Positions 1 to 9,572 of a stretch of DNA of 64,000 nucleotides are shown piece after piece. The position numbers and the translations under genes are program-made. Within the stretch, counting starts at the first letter, position 1. Each line of letters begins with the position of its first letter. The DNA comes from Ceraceosorus guamensis (taxonomy: Eukaryota > Basidiomycota > Exobasidiomycetes > Ceraceosorales > Ceraceosoraceae): the NCBI RefSeq assembly GCF_003144195.1, contig NW_020290011.1:124001-188000 (forward strand), read 5' to 3'. The notes under the pieces are model-generated. The model was not told the origin of the DNA. It did not search any database and worked only from the letters and a program-made list of their open reading frames with translations.

Positions 1-709
1 TTCTCTGCGCCTCAAGACGACCGATACTGGAAAAACGTGTCGCAGGAAGCAAAAGAATTTATCAAAGGCTGCTTGACTGTGGACCCTGCAAAGCGACTTA
101 CCAGCGAGGAGGGCCTCGCACATCCTGTGAGTCTTCGACTTTGACCCCGCAAATGCACGTAGCATCTGTTGATCGTCGATGCTACTCGCTCGTCTAGTGG
201 TTTGAAAAGTTCCAGGACGCTGCCGAAGCGTCACACGATATCAGTGCGGGCTTGCGAGAGAATTACAGGAAACGTTGGAAGGTGCGTGGCAGCTCTTTCT
301 CGAGATGAAATGAGCAGCAAATTGACATTCTCACTTGTTGCACATGTTGCAGACGGCCATCAGTGCAGTCCGAGCATCGACTCGAATGGCCGCAATGGGT
401 CGAGCGGCGTCGCAATCGTCTTTAAAAGAAGGAGACATATCTAATACCACGTCGAGCGAGCAGTCGGCCAGTGCTAGCGATTCCATTTCGCCGGAAGAAG
501 CAAAGAGAAGAGCGGAAACGACGGACAAAGTCGCTCCTTTGACGAAGAAGGAGCTCTACTCGGACTCGAGCGACGAGCAGTTGGATGATGCGAGCGATGC
601 AAATGGCTTTGTGGACGCTAGCACTGGAGAGGACGAGATTGGGGAGAGCAAGAAGGAGGCCGACAAGGATCCAGGCGGATTGGCGGGCCTTGTCAAGCGC
701 ATCCTTTGA
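1..709 (+). CDS. Calcium/calmodulin-dependent protein kinase, C-terminal part (5' end outside window)
   Basis: Only the 3' end lies in the window, as exons 1-126, 198-281 and 353-709 (about 188 residues). The first exon encodes the last part of a Ser/Thr kinase domain, with the subdomain XI signature DPAKRLT and then, across an intron, HPWF, the usual end of a CaMK catalytic domain. Next comes a basic, amphipathic stretch (NYRKRWK, AVRASTRMAAMGRA) where fungal Cmk1/Cmk2-type kinases carry the autoinhibitory and calmodulin-binding helix. The tail is Ser- and acid-rich and ends VKRIL. Both introns have gtgagt- or gtgcgt-like donors and keep the frame. The family acts on cytosolic proteins in calcium signalling. 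CaMK membership is well supported by the kinase end plus basic helix. The exact orthologue cannot be fixed without the catalytic loop. Confidence 0.8.
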
Positions 710-1582
710 GCTTGACGTCGAGCCATTTGCTCGCTTCTGTACCTCCCTCGCAATCACCTTCAGCTCAAGCACGTTACGCGCGCAATGCTAAAGTCCCCTT
801 CGATATCGCTTGCACGCGCTGCCCAACCTCCATCTGCACAGCTCGCCCAAGCTAGTCTCGGTCTCCAGGCTTGCTTGCTGGGAGCAGCTTGAACCCCAAT
901 GCTTGCCACTTGATTCGCCCCCCTCTCTTTTCCTCTAGCCTGTACCACTAGCGAACCACGAATCCTCTTCTTTTGTTTTTCTGTCCATCGGGTCAAATCA
1001 CATGCGCACGGGACTTCTGACGGAAATCAGGAACTGCGGGGATGAGCCTTGCGATAGCTGTCTCAAGTCTGGATGAGCTTGTTGGTGCACAACATGCTCC
1101 GGGCCGCCGTCCCTTCTTGCTTGACTTGCAGTCACAAGTCCAACTTGAGTTTTGAATCAAGAATTCAATCTCGCACTACGTGCCGAGGGTCAAGAATGAA
1201 GAATAATCAAGGAAATCAAAAATGTAACGATTGCGAGCCGCAATCTTGAAAAGCGTGAAAATCAAGAATTCATGATCCACACGGAGCAGGTTCGCCGGGG
1301 TTGGGTCACGTGGTCGAGCCTCCACGTCGATGCTACAAGCTTGTGCTGTGCCGCGGACCGCACCCTGCAGCTCGAGTGCGCCCTGCAACGGCTTATTGTA
1401 CCGCAATCACATCTCGAGTCGGAAGGCTAGATCCTGCCACCTCTACATCCTCTCCCTCAATCTGCCTTTGATACTCGCGACTTCGCAAGGAAATTTTGGC
1501 ACTCGCTTCTCCTCACAGAAGGCCCTCGAAAGTCCATGATTGGACATTCGCCTCGGTCCTTGTCGCGCGAACAGCCGGCTCG
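710..1582. other. Intergenic region with AT-rich AATC/GATT patch and a CACGTG box
   Basis: No gene is seen between the kinase stop and the YOS9 start. Positions about 1150-1275 form an AT-rich patch with repeated AATCAAGAATTC-like words, the same kind of patch found in several other intergenic regions of this window. A CACGTG box sits at 1307-1312, about 270 bases upstream of the YOS9 start. The rest is probably kinase 3' UTR and YOS9 promoter. Confidence 0.6.
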
Positions 1583-4225
1583 ATGGACATCATGAATCGT
1601 TGGACGGCGAAGAAGGCACATAGCAGCAGGATGAGGAGGTCGACCCTGCTTGGCGGTGCCCTTTTCTTGGGCTTCGCATCAGCTCATCGACTTGGCAAGC
1701 CTGGACCTGGCACATCTGGCCTTGGGCTCAATAGCAAAGTGTTTCCTGAAGATCCCTTCTCCTCGCCTGCGTACAATATCATCTTTGACCCGCTCGATCC
1801 TGTCAGAAATGCCACGCTGGTAGGACTACTTCAAGACCAAGCAGACGGTCTTGCGGACGGAACGCAGAGCATAGAGCTGCTGGGAGGAGCGGACGGCCTG
1901 CATGCTTGTTTCAGCGCTGCATCTCCAGAGATAGATGCGCGCAAGAGGGCACAATCGAATATAGATCTCTCTTCCCTCTCAGCAACAGACCTCGAATTAG
2001 CTCGATCGCGCGCTCTATCCAAAGGCCTATCGTTGCTTGCGCCTCTGCGCAAGACTTGTCTCTACCACACGCTCGACTGGTTCACATACGAGTTCTGCTA
2101 CGGAGCTCAAGTGAGACAGTTTCACGCGCTGCCCGGAAGCTCTCTACCTGGACGCACACCCGTGCCGGACCCAGGACAGGATAGCTACGTACTGGGCAGA
2201 TCGCCTTCTTCGTCTTACTATGCAAATCGCTTGGATGGTAGCGCGGTTGCGCAACAGGATGATGCGGCGAGCAGCAACGCTCAAGACGAGGCTAAGAGGG
2301 AAGAAGTAGGCGAGTTGATGGAGGTGGTCTCGCTCGCAGCTGCACCTGGCCCCTCGGCTGCCAGACAAGGCGCAACGAATGCCAATGATGCCAACGAGAA
2401 ATCGCAGCATGAAGCGTCCAGCTCGCTCAAAAGAGGCGAGAGGTATGTCTCGCAACTTTGGGGAGGCGGCACGCTTTGTGATCTGAACAACGAGAGGAGG
2501 AGCGTGGAAGTTCAGGTGAGTCACCTTTGCGCCTGCGCAACCCAACGTCGCCTTTCAAGTACTTGCGTCGAGGCGGCGATGCTCCATCCGTCGTCATCAC
2601 AACGTCGGAACACTGATTCTCGTCACTTTTTACACCCTTCTAGTTCTACTGTTCCCGCAGACCGGGCGATCGCATCTCGCTGGTAAAGGAGACGACTACG
2701 TGCAATTAGTGAGTTCGGAAAGCTTGTGCCCCAAACTGTGGTTTCTGTGCTGCTGCGACAGTAATATAGAGCTCAACATCTTCTCTCTCATCGCAGCGTC
2801 ATCGTCATCGAAACACCACTGCTTTGCACGGAGCCCGCCTTCGCTCTTCAGGATGATCCAGTGCAAGATATCAAATGCAGACCGGTCGTGTCTGATGATT
2901 GGGTGGCACCGGCCAAGCCCGTCACGCAAGCACCAGAAAGGGGCATAGACGCGTCGCAGACTCGAGATCATCAAGATCAAGCTCGACCCACCACTGCTGC
3001 AGCGTCTAGGCCCAAGTCGGTGGGCGACGTGAAGGGTAGTCAGGACATCGATGAAGAGCTAGTGTATGTTCCAACGAACCCCAGGGGTCCTGACGATGCA
3101 GAGGGCGCGCAGAGGGAGAGGCCTGATGAGCAAGACGCGACTACTGCACGGACGGAGGAAGATGATGACGTTTCAGGATTTCACACCAGAGGGGACGGTT
3201 TTTCGTTGGGAGGCATAGCGGATGGGTTTTTGCCGGGCGAACATCTACAGCAAGAACATACGGACGAATTGTTTGAGCTTGATCTGGATGATGACGGAAG
3301 TCTGGTACTTTATCCGGTCAATGAGAGGGGAGAAGCTGGAGATCCAATCGTCCAATTGACGAGAGACGCGGTGAATCCGGTGGGCGGAGCGGATCGAATG
3401 CCGGGTGCTGGTGTGGACGGAGGAGCAGGAATTGCACCTGGCGAGTGGCTCGACGAGGGCGATCTGCCAGCCATCCAGGAAAGGCTGCAGGATCATCTGG
3501 ACAGAGCTGCTGTGAGGGCTGAAGAGGAGGATGCAAGGCTGGGCCAAGCAAGACCTCCGGAGGATAGGCGAAGAATCTTGCAAGATGCACTTAGAGAAGC
3601 TTTGGGAGCTCAGGGCGTCTTCCAAGAGGTCAGACAAAGAAGAGCACGAGCGGCAGCTGATGCTGCTAATGCAGATGTTGCTGCGAGGAATCCCGCGCAC
3701 GCCCAAGGGCAGGCAGAGCAGCAGGCAGGACAAGACGCTGCCGGACAACGCAACAATTTGGAGCGAGTACTTCAAGCTCAAAGAGAGAGGATTGCCCAGG
3801 TCTTTGCGGAGTTGAACGGTGATGCGAGAGCCAGGGGTCGGGCGGGTGCGCCAGGACAAGGCTCGACGGATCGACGAGCGCCGGACGAGCCAGCGAGAGG
3901 AGCTCAAGGCGGCACAGGAACACACGACCGTCAGAACGCTCCGCCAGCGCCAGCGCCAGCACATGCAGACGCAAACGCACAGGCGCCAGAGCCAGCGCCC
4001 GCTCAAGGGCAAGCCCAAGCGCGCGCAAGAGGCCAGGGATCTCTGCGCGGTCAATTGTCCGACCAGGCCATCGCTGCGGCTATCGCTGCCGCCAAACCTG
4101 GCCCGCCTGGAGGTATGCAGAGGAATGCGGAAAGCCTGGCAGAGAGAGCGGCTAGACATTATGAGAGGAAAGAGAAGGAGAAGGAGGCGCAAGAGAGAAG
4201 AGCTAGGGAGAGGGTGGAGCTGTGA
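1583..4225 (+). CDS. YOS9: ER quality-control lectin Yos9/OS-9 with long Ala/Gln-rich tail
   Basis: Exons are 1583-2515, 2644-2708 and 2797-4225. The protein reads N-linked glycans on misfolded glycoproteins in the ER lumen and hands them to the Hrd1 ERAD ligase. The in-frame ATG at 1631 starts an ideal signal peptide (LLGGALFLGFASA); the first ATG at 1583 only lengthens its basic n-region. The MRH lectin domain is split by both introns: CLYHTLDWFTYEFC with VRQFH in exon 1, then GTLCDLNNERRS, FYCSRR and CNYVIVIETPLLC. It keeps the spaced cysteines and the Q, R, E and Y expected of the mannose-6-phosphate-receptor fold. After the MRH domain come several hundred acidic, then Ala/Gln/Arg-rich residues of low complexity, ending RVEL. 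This is only a weak echo of the HDEL retrieval signal of budding yeast Yos9. MRH assignment is strong; the tail's role is unknown. Confidence 0.9.
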
Positions 4226-4571
4226 GCGTGAGAGGAGAGTGTGATGGAATTGATGCTTGACGATGGGTCTGAATAGACGATAGTCTGGCTCGTGATGACA
4301 CAGGTCTGCTGTTGGATTGGTCTGGCGCGCGCAGCTTGACGTGGGATACCTACGCTTGACACCGGACGTCATCCCAGCGTCGTCGTTGTGCCACGGTCAT
4401 CTGGCTGTTTTGGAACATGAGGCGCAATGGCACAAATAGATTGAATTGCGTGTGCGGATAGAGTTGAAGTCGTGCGAAGCTGAGTATCAAAAATTTGAGA
4501 CGAAGTACATGGTAGCGCCTATAAGTGCCTGAAACGCTGGGGAGAGAAAGCGCGCCATTGGGAAAGTCAAG
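4226..4571. other. Convergent 3' intergenic region, YOS9 and DUF2237
   Basis: About 350 bases between two convergent stop codons. Nothing beyond probable 3' UTRs is seen: no ORF with coding character, no repeat and no RNA gene. Confidence 0.5.
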
Positions 4572-5127
4572 TCAAAGCTCGCTCTTGCTTCCGCTGCTAT
4601 GTCCTCCGTTCACCCTCGTCACACCTGAAGAAGTATTGTCCAGGCTGAACTCGCGCAGATCATCGATGGAGACGGTCTTGAGCGCTGTTTGGTGCGTTGC
4701 TGGGATGATGACTCTATGCAAGTAGCACAGAAATGGGGGCATTCAGCGGAACGTTTAGGCGCGCGTGGAGATTGTTGCGTTGGCAGATTGTATGCCCTTT
4801 TGAGAACCCTTTGGGCATCAGACAAGTGGGCGCTACTCACTTTGGAACACTTTCTCTCCCGACTTGTCCATCCCTAAAAGCCTTGACGCTCTCGAACCAC
4901 CTACTAGCACAGAGACACCACCTACAGCCATCCTTCAGGATAGGTCGAAGATCATTGCCTCTGCTAGCCGAGAATTTCAAGAAGTCATCCGTGACTTGAG
5001 CGGCCAAGACGTGAGAACCTGCGTCGGCGGGTGAGGTGTTGCAGTAACCGTCTCTGTAAAAGCCGGTCAGGGGTTGGGTGGAGCAGGGCTGCAAGGGTTG
5101 TCCTAGCACGTTGATGGAGGGCTCCAT
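4572..5127 (-). CDS. DUF2237 family protein
   Basis: Exons (minus) are 4841-5127 and 4572-4713. Splicing joins VPK to VIIPATHQTAL. The protein matches the DUF2237 family, widespread in bacteria and fungi and without an established biochemical role. Recognisable blocks in order are NVLGQPLQPCS, TGFYRDGYCNTSPADAGSH, AAQVTDDFLKFSASRGNDL, GCRWCLCASRW and VIIPATH. The conserved cysteines and the RWCLCASRW block suggest a metal- or ligand-binding core, which is inference. The start is the only in-frame ATG before the first conserved block. The gene is divergent from HSP104, with the two sharing about 840 bases of upstream DNA. It has about 143 residues, the normal family size. Confidence 0.88.
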
Positions 5128-5570
5128 GTTGAAAGCTGAACCTTGCGAGATTGCGCGAGAGGTCAGGGGCGAGGGTGAGGGGACTTGCTTGCGCTTAAGC
5201 AAACGTCCTAGATGTTGAACGAGGCACCGAATGTTGGGCAAAAATAAATTGCCAGGGCGTGCGAAGGGTGGAGCGCCGCGACGTGCTGGGTAGCTCGAGT
5301 GTTGAAGCGACAGCGCAAATGGGAAGTTTGGACTGGTGGATGGGAATCAGTAAACTTACGTTTCCGATTCACGATTCGTGATTACTCGAACTGCTTGACG
5401 CTTTACTCTGGACTCATGACTGCGGTGAATCTGAATGTACTCATACACAAGCTGACGAGATATGGCTGAGACCCTCTCAGCGCTCCGACCATACATAGCC
5501 CGTGAGCGAGCGAGTCAAGAGTGGAGGCATGCAATGCATACAACGCACCTCGCACGCCATCCAGTCTGGT

Positions 5571-5825
5571 CACGTGTATATCACGTGATCCAGCTTGCCT
5601 GAATCTGTAGAAGGTTCTCGATGTTGAGCTCGTCTATCTGCCGGCACCGCGCGGCGGGGCGCATGGGACGGCGTGACAGATTCCAGAAGGTGCTACAAGC
5701 TCCTCCACTTTGCTCGTGACTTCCAGAGCCACCAATGCAGTCACCTGCTGTGGAACTTGCATGCGCCCGCCAGTCGCGAGTCGTGAGTGTTGGACTCCGT
5801 CCCGCGACGGCCTCGCCTATATTTA
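5571..5825 (+). promoter_or_regulatory. HSP104 promoter: CACGTG pair, heat-shock-element-like sites and TATA box
   Basis: Within the divergent DUF2237/HSP104 intergenic region (5128-5968), two CACGTG boxes lie at 5571-5576 and 5582-5587, the second inside ATCACGTGAT. Inverted nGAAn/nTTCn pairs typical of heat-shock-factor sites occur at 5610-5617 (GAAGGTTC) and 5681-5688 (TTCCAGAA). A TATA-like TATATTTA is at 5818-5825, about 145 bases before the start codon. A GATTCACGATTCGTGATT patch lies farther upstream at 5366-5383. Assignment is by motif match only. It fits a heat-induced chaperone gene, but sites of two units are short and could occur by chance. Confidence 0.55.
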
Positions 5826-5968
5826 CCCCCCACCACCCTTGGCCATCCAAGGATGCCCGCACCGTCACCATCAGCGCACCAGACCGTACCATATCAGATC
5901 CACGCACAGCAGCCTACAGCAACGGTCCCATCCACACGCTCGCAAACACACCCCACAAAGCCACTCGC

Positions 5969-8725
5969 ATGGAGTTCACAGATCGAGCTCAAGCAGCCGT
6001 CGGTGCTGCACTGCAGCTGGCCAAGGACTTTGCTCACCCCCAAGTACGGCCTGAGCATCTGGCGCTAGCATTTCTGAACGACGATGCTCGCGGCACATCC
6101 GCTGGCGCTCTAAACACCTTTGAGCCATCGCGTCCCTCCACGCCATCCAGCAACAAGCCCAACGCATCCGAGTCCCTCTTCCGAAGCGTATTGGGCAAAG
6201 CAGGCGTAGACGCTTCCAGATTCGAATTCAGCCTTCGAAATGCGCTCAAAAAGATTGCCAGCCAGAATCCAGCGCCGGATGAGGTGGGCTTGGCTGGGAG
6301 TACGAGCAGAATCTTAAAGGAAGCGGATCATCTCAAGACGCAGCAACACGACTCTTTCATCGCCGCGGATCACATCTTGCTGGCGCTGCTCACTGATAGC
6401 AGCACCGTCAAGCTTCTCAAAGAGGCTGGTCTTGCAAACGAAAATCTCCTCAAGACTGCCATCACTCAAAGCAGAGGACAGCGCAGGGTGGACTCTCGCG
6501 CCGCTGATGATGGCTTGGCAGATGCGGTCAGCAAGTACTGCGTGGATCTCACCGCTCTTGCGTCCGAGGGCAAGCTGGACCCAGTGATCGGTCGAGATGA
6601 AGCGATCCGAAGAGTCATTCGAATTCTTTCGCAAAGAAGAAAGGCTAATGCCGTGCTCGTAGGACCTCCAGGAACGGGAAAGACGGCTATTTGCGAAGGA
6701 TTGGCTCAAAGAGTCATCGATAACGATGTGCCTCCTCAATTGCAGACCAAGGTTCTCTCTCTCGATCTTGCTGCACTTGTCGCCGGCGCATCTTACAAGG
6801 GTCAATTTGAGGAGCGTTGGAAAGCGCTTCTTACGGAACTCGAAAAGATGGCCGACAACGGCAAGGCTCCGATCCTCTTCATCGACGAGGTGCACCTGCT
6901 CGTAGCTGGAGGAGGCAACGGATCCACGGACGGCGGCAATCTGCTCAAACCCAGCCTTGCTCGTGGCAAGCTGCGCGTCGTAGCAGCCACGACGCCCTCC
7001 GAGTACCGCACAACAATCGAAAAGGACGGAGCTTTGGATCGTCGTTTCCAGATGGTCAATGTGGACGAGCCGAACGAGGAGGAGACCATCGCCATCATGA
7101 GAGGGCTTCGAGAACGCTACGAGAATCATCACGGACTTCGCATCCTCGACTCGGCGCTCGTAGCGGCTGCCAAGCTGGCCAGACGATATTTGAGCGGTCG
7201 CAAATGTCCCGACTCTGCCATCGACTTGCTGGACGAAGCTTGCGCGGAAGTGAGGGTCAGCAGAGAAACGCTGCCGCCCGAGATCGACTCGTTGCAGAGA
7301 GAGGTGGTGAGACTGGAAGTCGCTATACATGCGTTGGAGCGCGAAAAGGACGACGCGAGCAAAGAGGCGCTGGAGCATACTCGCAAGCAATTGGCCGTCA
7401 TCAAGGAGACGCTGGCGCCCAAGATGGCGGCGTACGAGGCGGAAAAGGAGCAAGCTGAAAGACTGTCCAACGCTCGTAGACGCTTGGAAGAGCTTCGACA
7501 AAAGGCGGAAAAGGCTCAGAGGATGATGGATGTCGCTACCGCTTCCGATCTGACGTATGGTGCCATACCCGATTTGGAGGCCAGGATCGCGGAGTTGGAA
7601 GCGGAAGAGAAAAGGAAGGCGGAAAGAGGAGAGTCGGACAAGGGAACTGTTGGACCTGAACAGATTGCCGCTACGGTAGCGCGCTGGACGGGCATTCCCG
7701 TCGCTTCCATGCTCGAGTCTGAGCGCGACAAGGTTCTGCAGTTGCCCAAGCTGCTGAAGAAGGAGGTGATTGGTCAGCCGGAAGCTACGAATGCGATCGC
7801 CAAGGCTATCCAGCTGCAAAGAGCAGGACTGGCAAACCCCAACTCTCCGCCCAGCTTCTTGTTCTGCGGACCCTCTGGAGCGGGCAAGACGCTGTGCGCC
7901 AAGACGTTGGCCAAGATCCTCTTTGGAACGTCGGATGCGCTCATCAGGATCGATGCGTCCGAGTACAGCGAGCGACACTCCATCAGCCGACTTTTGGGCG
8001 CTCCACCGGGATACGTGGGCTACGAGCAAGGAGGTGCGCTAGAAGCTGTGCGAAGAAAACCTTATAGCGTCATTTTGGTGGACGAGTTGGAAAAGGCGGC
8101 AAGGGAATTCCACATGACCTTCTTGCAGGCGCTGGATGATGGACGCTTGACGGATGGACAAGGAAGGGTGATCGATCTGAGGAACTCCATCATCATCTTC
8201 ACCTCCAACCTCGGCTCGGCCTTCATTTCCGACAATGAAACGACGCTGGACAATGGCAAGATTGCACCGGCTACGAGACAACTGGTCGAGGGCGCCATTG
8301 CCGCTGCTCTGCCTCCGGAGCTCAGAAACAGGTTCAGCGCTACTGTTCTCTTCAGACCCTTGTCGCGCAAAGACGTGCGAAACATTATCGATTTGCGCAT
8401 CGAGGAGGTTCACGCTCGCATTCGATCCAACGGCAAGCAGATAAGATTGGTCCTTTCGGAGGAAGCAAAGGATGTGCTTGCGAAGCTGGGATACAATCCA
8501 CAAATGGGAGCTCGACCCCTGACGAGGGTCATCACGAACGAAATTCTCAGTCCTCTGAGCGTCCTGATGCTTAGAGGAGCCGTGCTGGACAAGGAAGAGG
8601 TCAGAGTGGATGCCGATGTGGCAAAGGATAGGCTCGTTGTGAGAGCTAATCACGAGGCCAACGAGATGGAGGTGGACGATGAGGAGGATGGAGAGAGCTA
8701 TCTTATGGCAGAGGAGGTCGACTAG
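5969..8725 (+). CDS. HSP104: Hsp104/ClpB protein disaggregase, intronless, C-terminal EEVD
   Basis: A single exon of 918 codons, close to the roughly 908 residues of yeast Hsp104. The hexameric AAA+ machine threads aggregated proteins through its pore together with Hsp70 in the cytosol. Visible parts in order: Clp N-terminal repeats (TDRAQAAVGAALQLA, AADHILLALL); NBD1 with Walker A GPPGTGKT at residues 232-239 and Walker B ILFIDEVH; the coiled-coil middle domain (about 400-540, rich in Glu, Lys and Arg); NBD2 with Walker A GPSGAGKT at about 634, Walker B VILVDELEKA and GYVGYEQGG pore loop; then the C-terminal domain (MGARPLTRVI). The start is chosen because residues from MEFTDRAQ align with the family and a TATA box lies just upstream; an in-frame ATG at 5735 precedes that TATA. 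Absence of introns suits expression under heat, when splicing is blocked. The acidic tail ends EEVD, unlike the DDLD-type end of yeast Hsp104. Confidence 0.97.
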   Translation: MEFTDRAQAAVGAALQLAKDFAHPQVRPEHLALAFLNDDARGTSAGALNTFEPSRPSTPSSNKPNASESLFRSVLGKAGVDASRFEFSLRNALKKIASQNPAPDEVGLAGSTSRILKEADHLKTQQHDSFIAADHILLALLTDSSTVKLLKEAGLANENLLKTAITQSRGQRRVDSRAADDGLADAVSKYCVDLTALASEGKLDPVIGRDEAIRRVIRILSQRRKANAVLVGPPGTGKTAICEGLAQRVIDNDVPPQLQTKVLSLDLAALVAGASYKGQFEERWKALLTELEKMADNGKAPILFIDEVHLLVAGGGNGSTDGGNLLKPSLARGKLRVVAATTPSEYRTTIEKDGALDRRFQMVNVDEPNEEETIAIMRGLRERYENHHGLRILDSALVAAAKLARRYLSGRKCPDSAIDLLDEACAEVRVSRETLPPEIDSLQREVVRLEVAIHALEREKDDASKEALEHTRKQLAVIKETLAPKMAAYEAEKEQAERLSNARRRLEELRQKAEKAQRMMDVATASDLTYGAIPDLEARIAELEAEEKRKAERGESDKGTVGPEQIAATVARWTGIPVASMLESERDKVLQLPKLLKKEVIGQPEATNAIAKAIQLQRAGLANPNSPPSFLFCGPSGAGKTLCAKTLAKILFGTSDALIRIDASEYSERHSISRLLGAPPGYVGYEQGGALEAVRRKPYSVILVDELEKAAREFHMTFLQALDDGRLTDGQGRVIDLRNSIIIFTSNLGSAFISDNETTLDNGKIAPATRQLVEGAIAAALPPELRNRFSATVLFRPLSRKDVRNIIDLRIEEVHARIRSNGKQIRLVLSEEAKDVLAKLGYNPQMGARPLTRVITNEILSPLSVLMLRGAVLDKEEVRVDADVAKDRLVVRANHEANEMEVDDEEDGESYLMAEEVD

Positions 8726-9572
8726 GCCCGGCCCGGCCCGCCTCTCCTGCAGAGAACGAAAACGAACAAATCAACAAGAGAAAGTGCAAATTTACTCTTG
8801 CCGCGAAAATGGGGGGACGAGCTGAGGATCGTCGCCCCCGGCGCCATTTCCCCGTAAAAAAAAAAAAAAAGTCAATATCGCTTCACGGCCTCATAGTCAC
8901 CTCGAGCCATGCATCAACCACGTCCGCATCCCTTTTTGCCCCAAAACCAAACCACCATCCCGTCACTCTTTCCGTCACTCTTCTGTAGTTCCAACTTCAA
9001 AAACACAAACGTCACCCTTGCCCTGTCCGAAAACATAGATGAATGAAGATGAAAAAGTGAACAAAACCATCCTTCCTTTGTGTTGCTAGCGTCCCTTTTT
9101 GCTTCCGTCATTCCGCCCAACAAATGGATACCCTCCGTCTGGCGCTCGCGACACTTGAAGCTATCTATCCATGATGCCGCTTCGTCATGAGCAGTAGTAT
9201 TGAATTCACGCATGACCTTCGAATGCGGGTTTGTCGACACAATCGGGCGATCTGATGGGGCTCCGCTCGCAGCATGAAGTGTTCGCAATGCGCGAAAGTT
9301 GCGAAAAAAAAAAAACAAAAGCAGCCTCTTGTTTCTGGTCAAGGACAGGCTCAAATTGGAGTGCTTGTCTCGGCCTACATTTGCCACATCAGGAACGGGG
9401 GGATGACCAAGCGAAGAAAGATAGAGAGAGAGAAAGATAGAGAAAGAGAGAGAGAGAGAGAGAGAGCCGAGACTTTCCTGTTCGCTCATTCTTTGATTTC
9501 TGAAGCATCTATTTTGTTCTTTCTTTTTTCTCTTTTCCCCTCCCTTCCTCCCCCCAACGTCAACTCGGCAGC
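8726..9572. other. Convergent 3' intergenic region with simple repeats
   Basis: About 850 bases between the HSP104 stop and the NIC96 stop. It holds a run of about 14 A near 8857-8871, a second A-run near 9304-9313 and a GA-rich microsatellite at about 9421-9467. Open frames on both strands here are driven by the GA/CT composition. No gene is seen. Confidence 0.6.
9421..9467. repeat. GA-rich microsatellite
   Basis: An imperfect (GA)n tract interrupted by AAGATA, followed by about 10 perfect GA units. It lies in 3' intergenic DNA. Confidence 0.85.

Noticed and set aside
3245-4372. Long minus-strand open frame over the YOS9 tail
   Set aside because: Low-complexity GC-rich sense sequence opens the reverse frame. 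No splice pattern or family support.
6314-8029. Long open frame antisense to HSP104 (571 codons)
   Set aside because: It mirrors the codon bias of the Hsp104 coding strand. It has no recognisable domain, and the + strand gene is certain.
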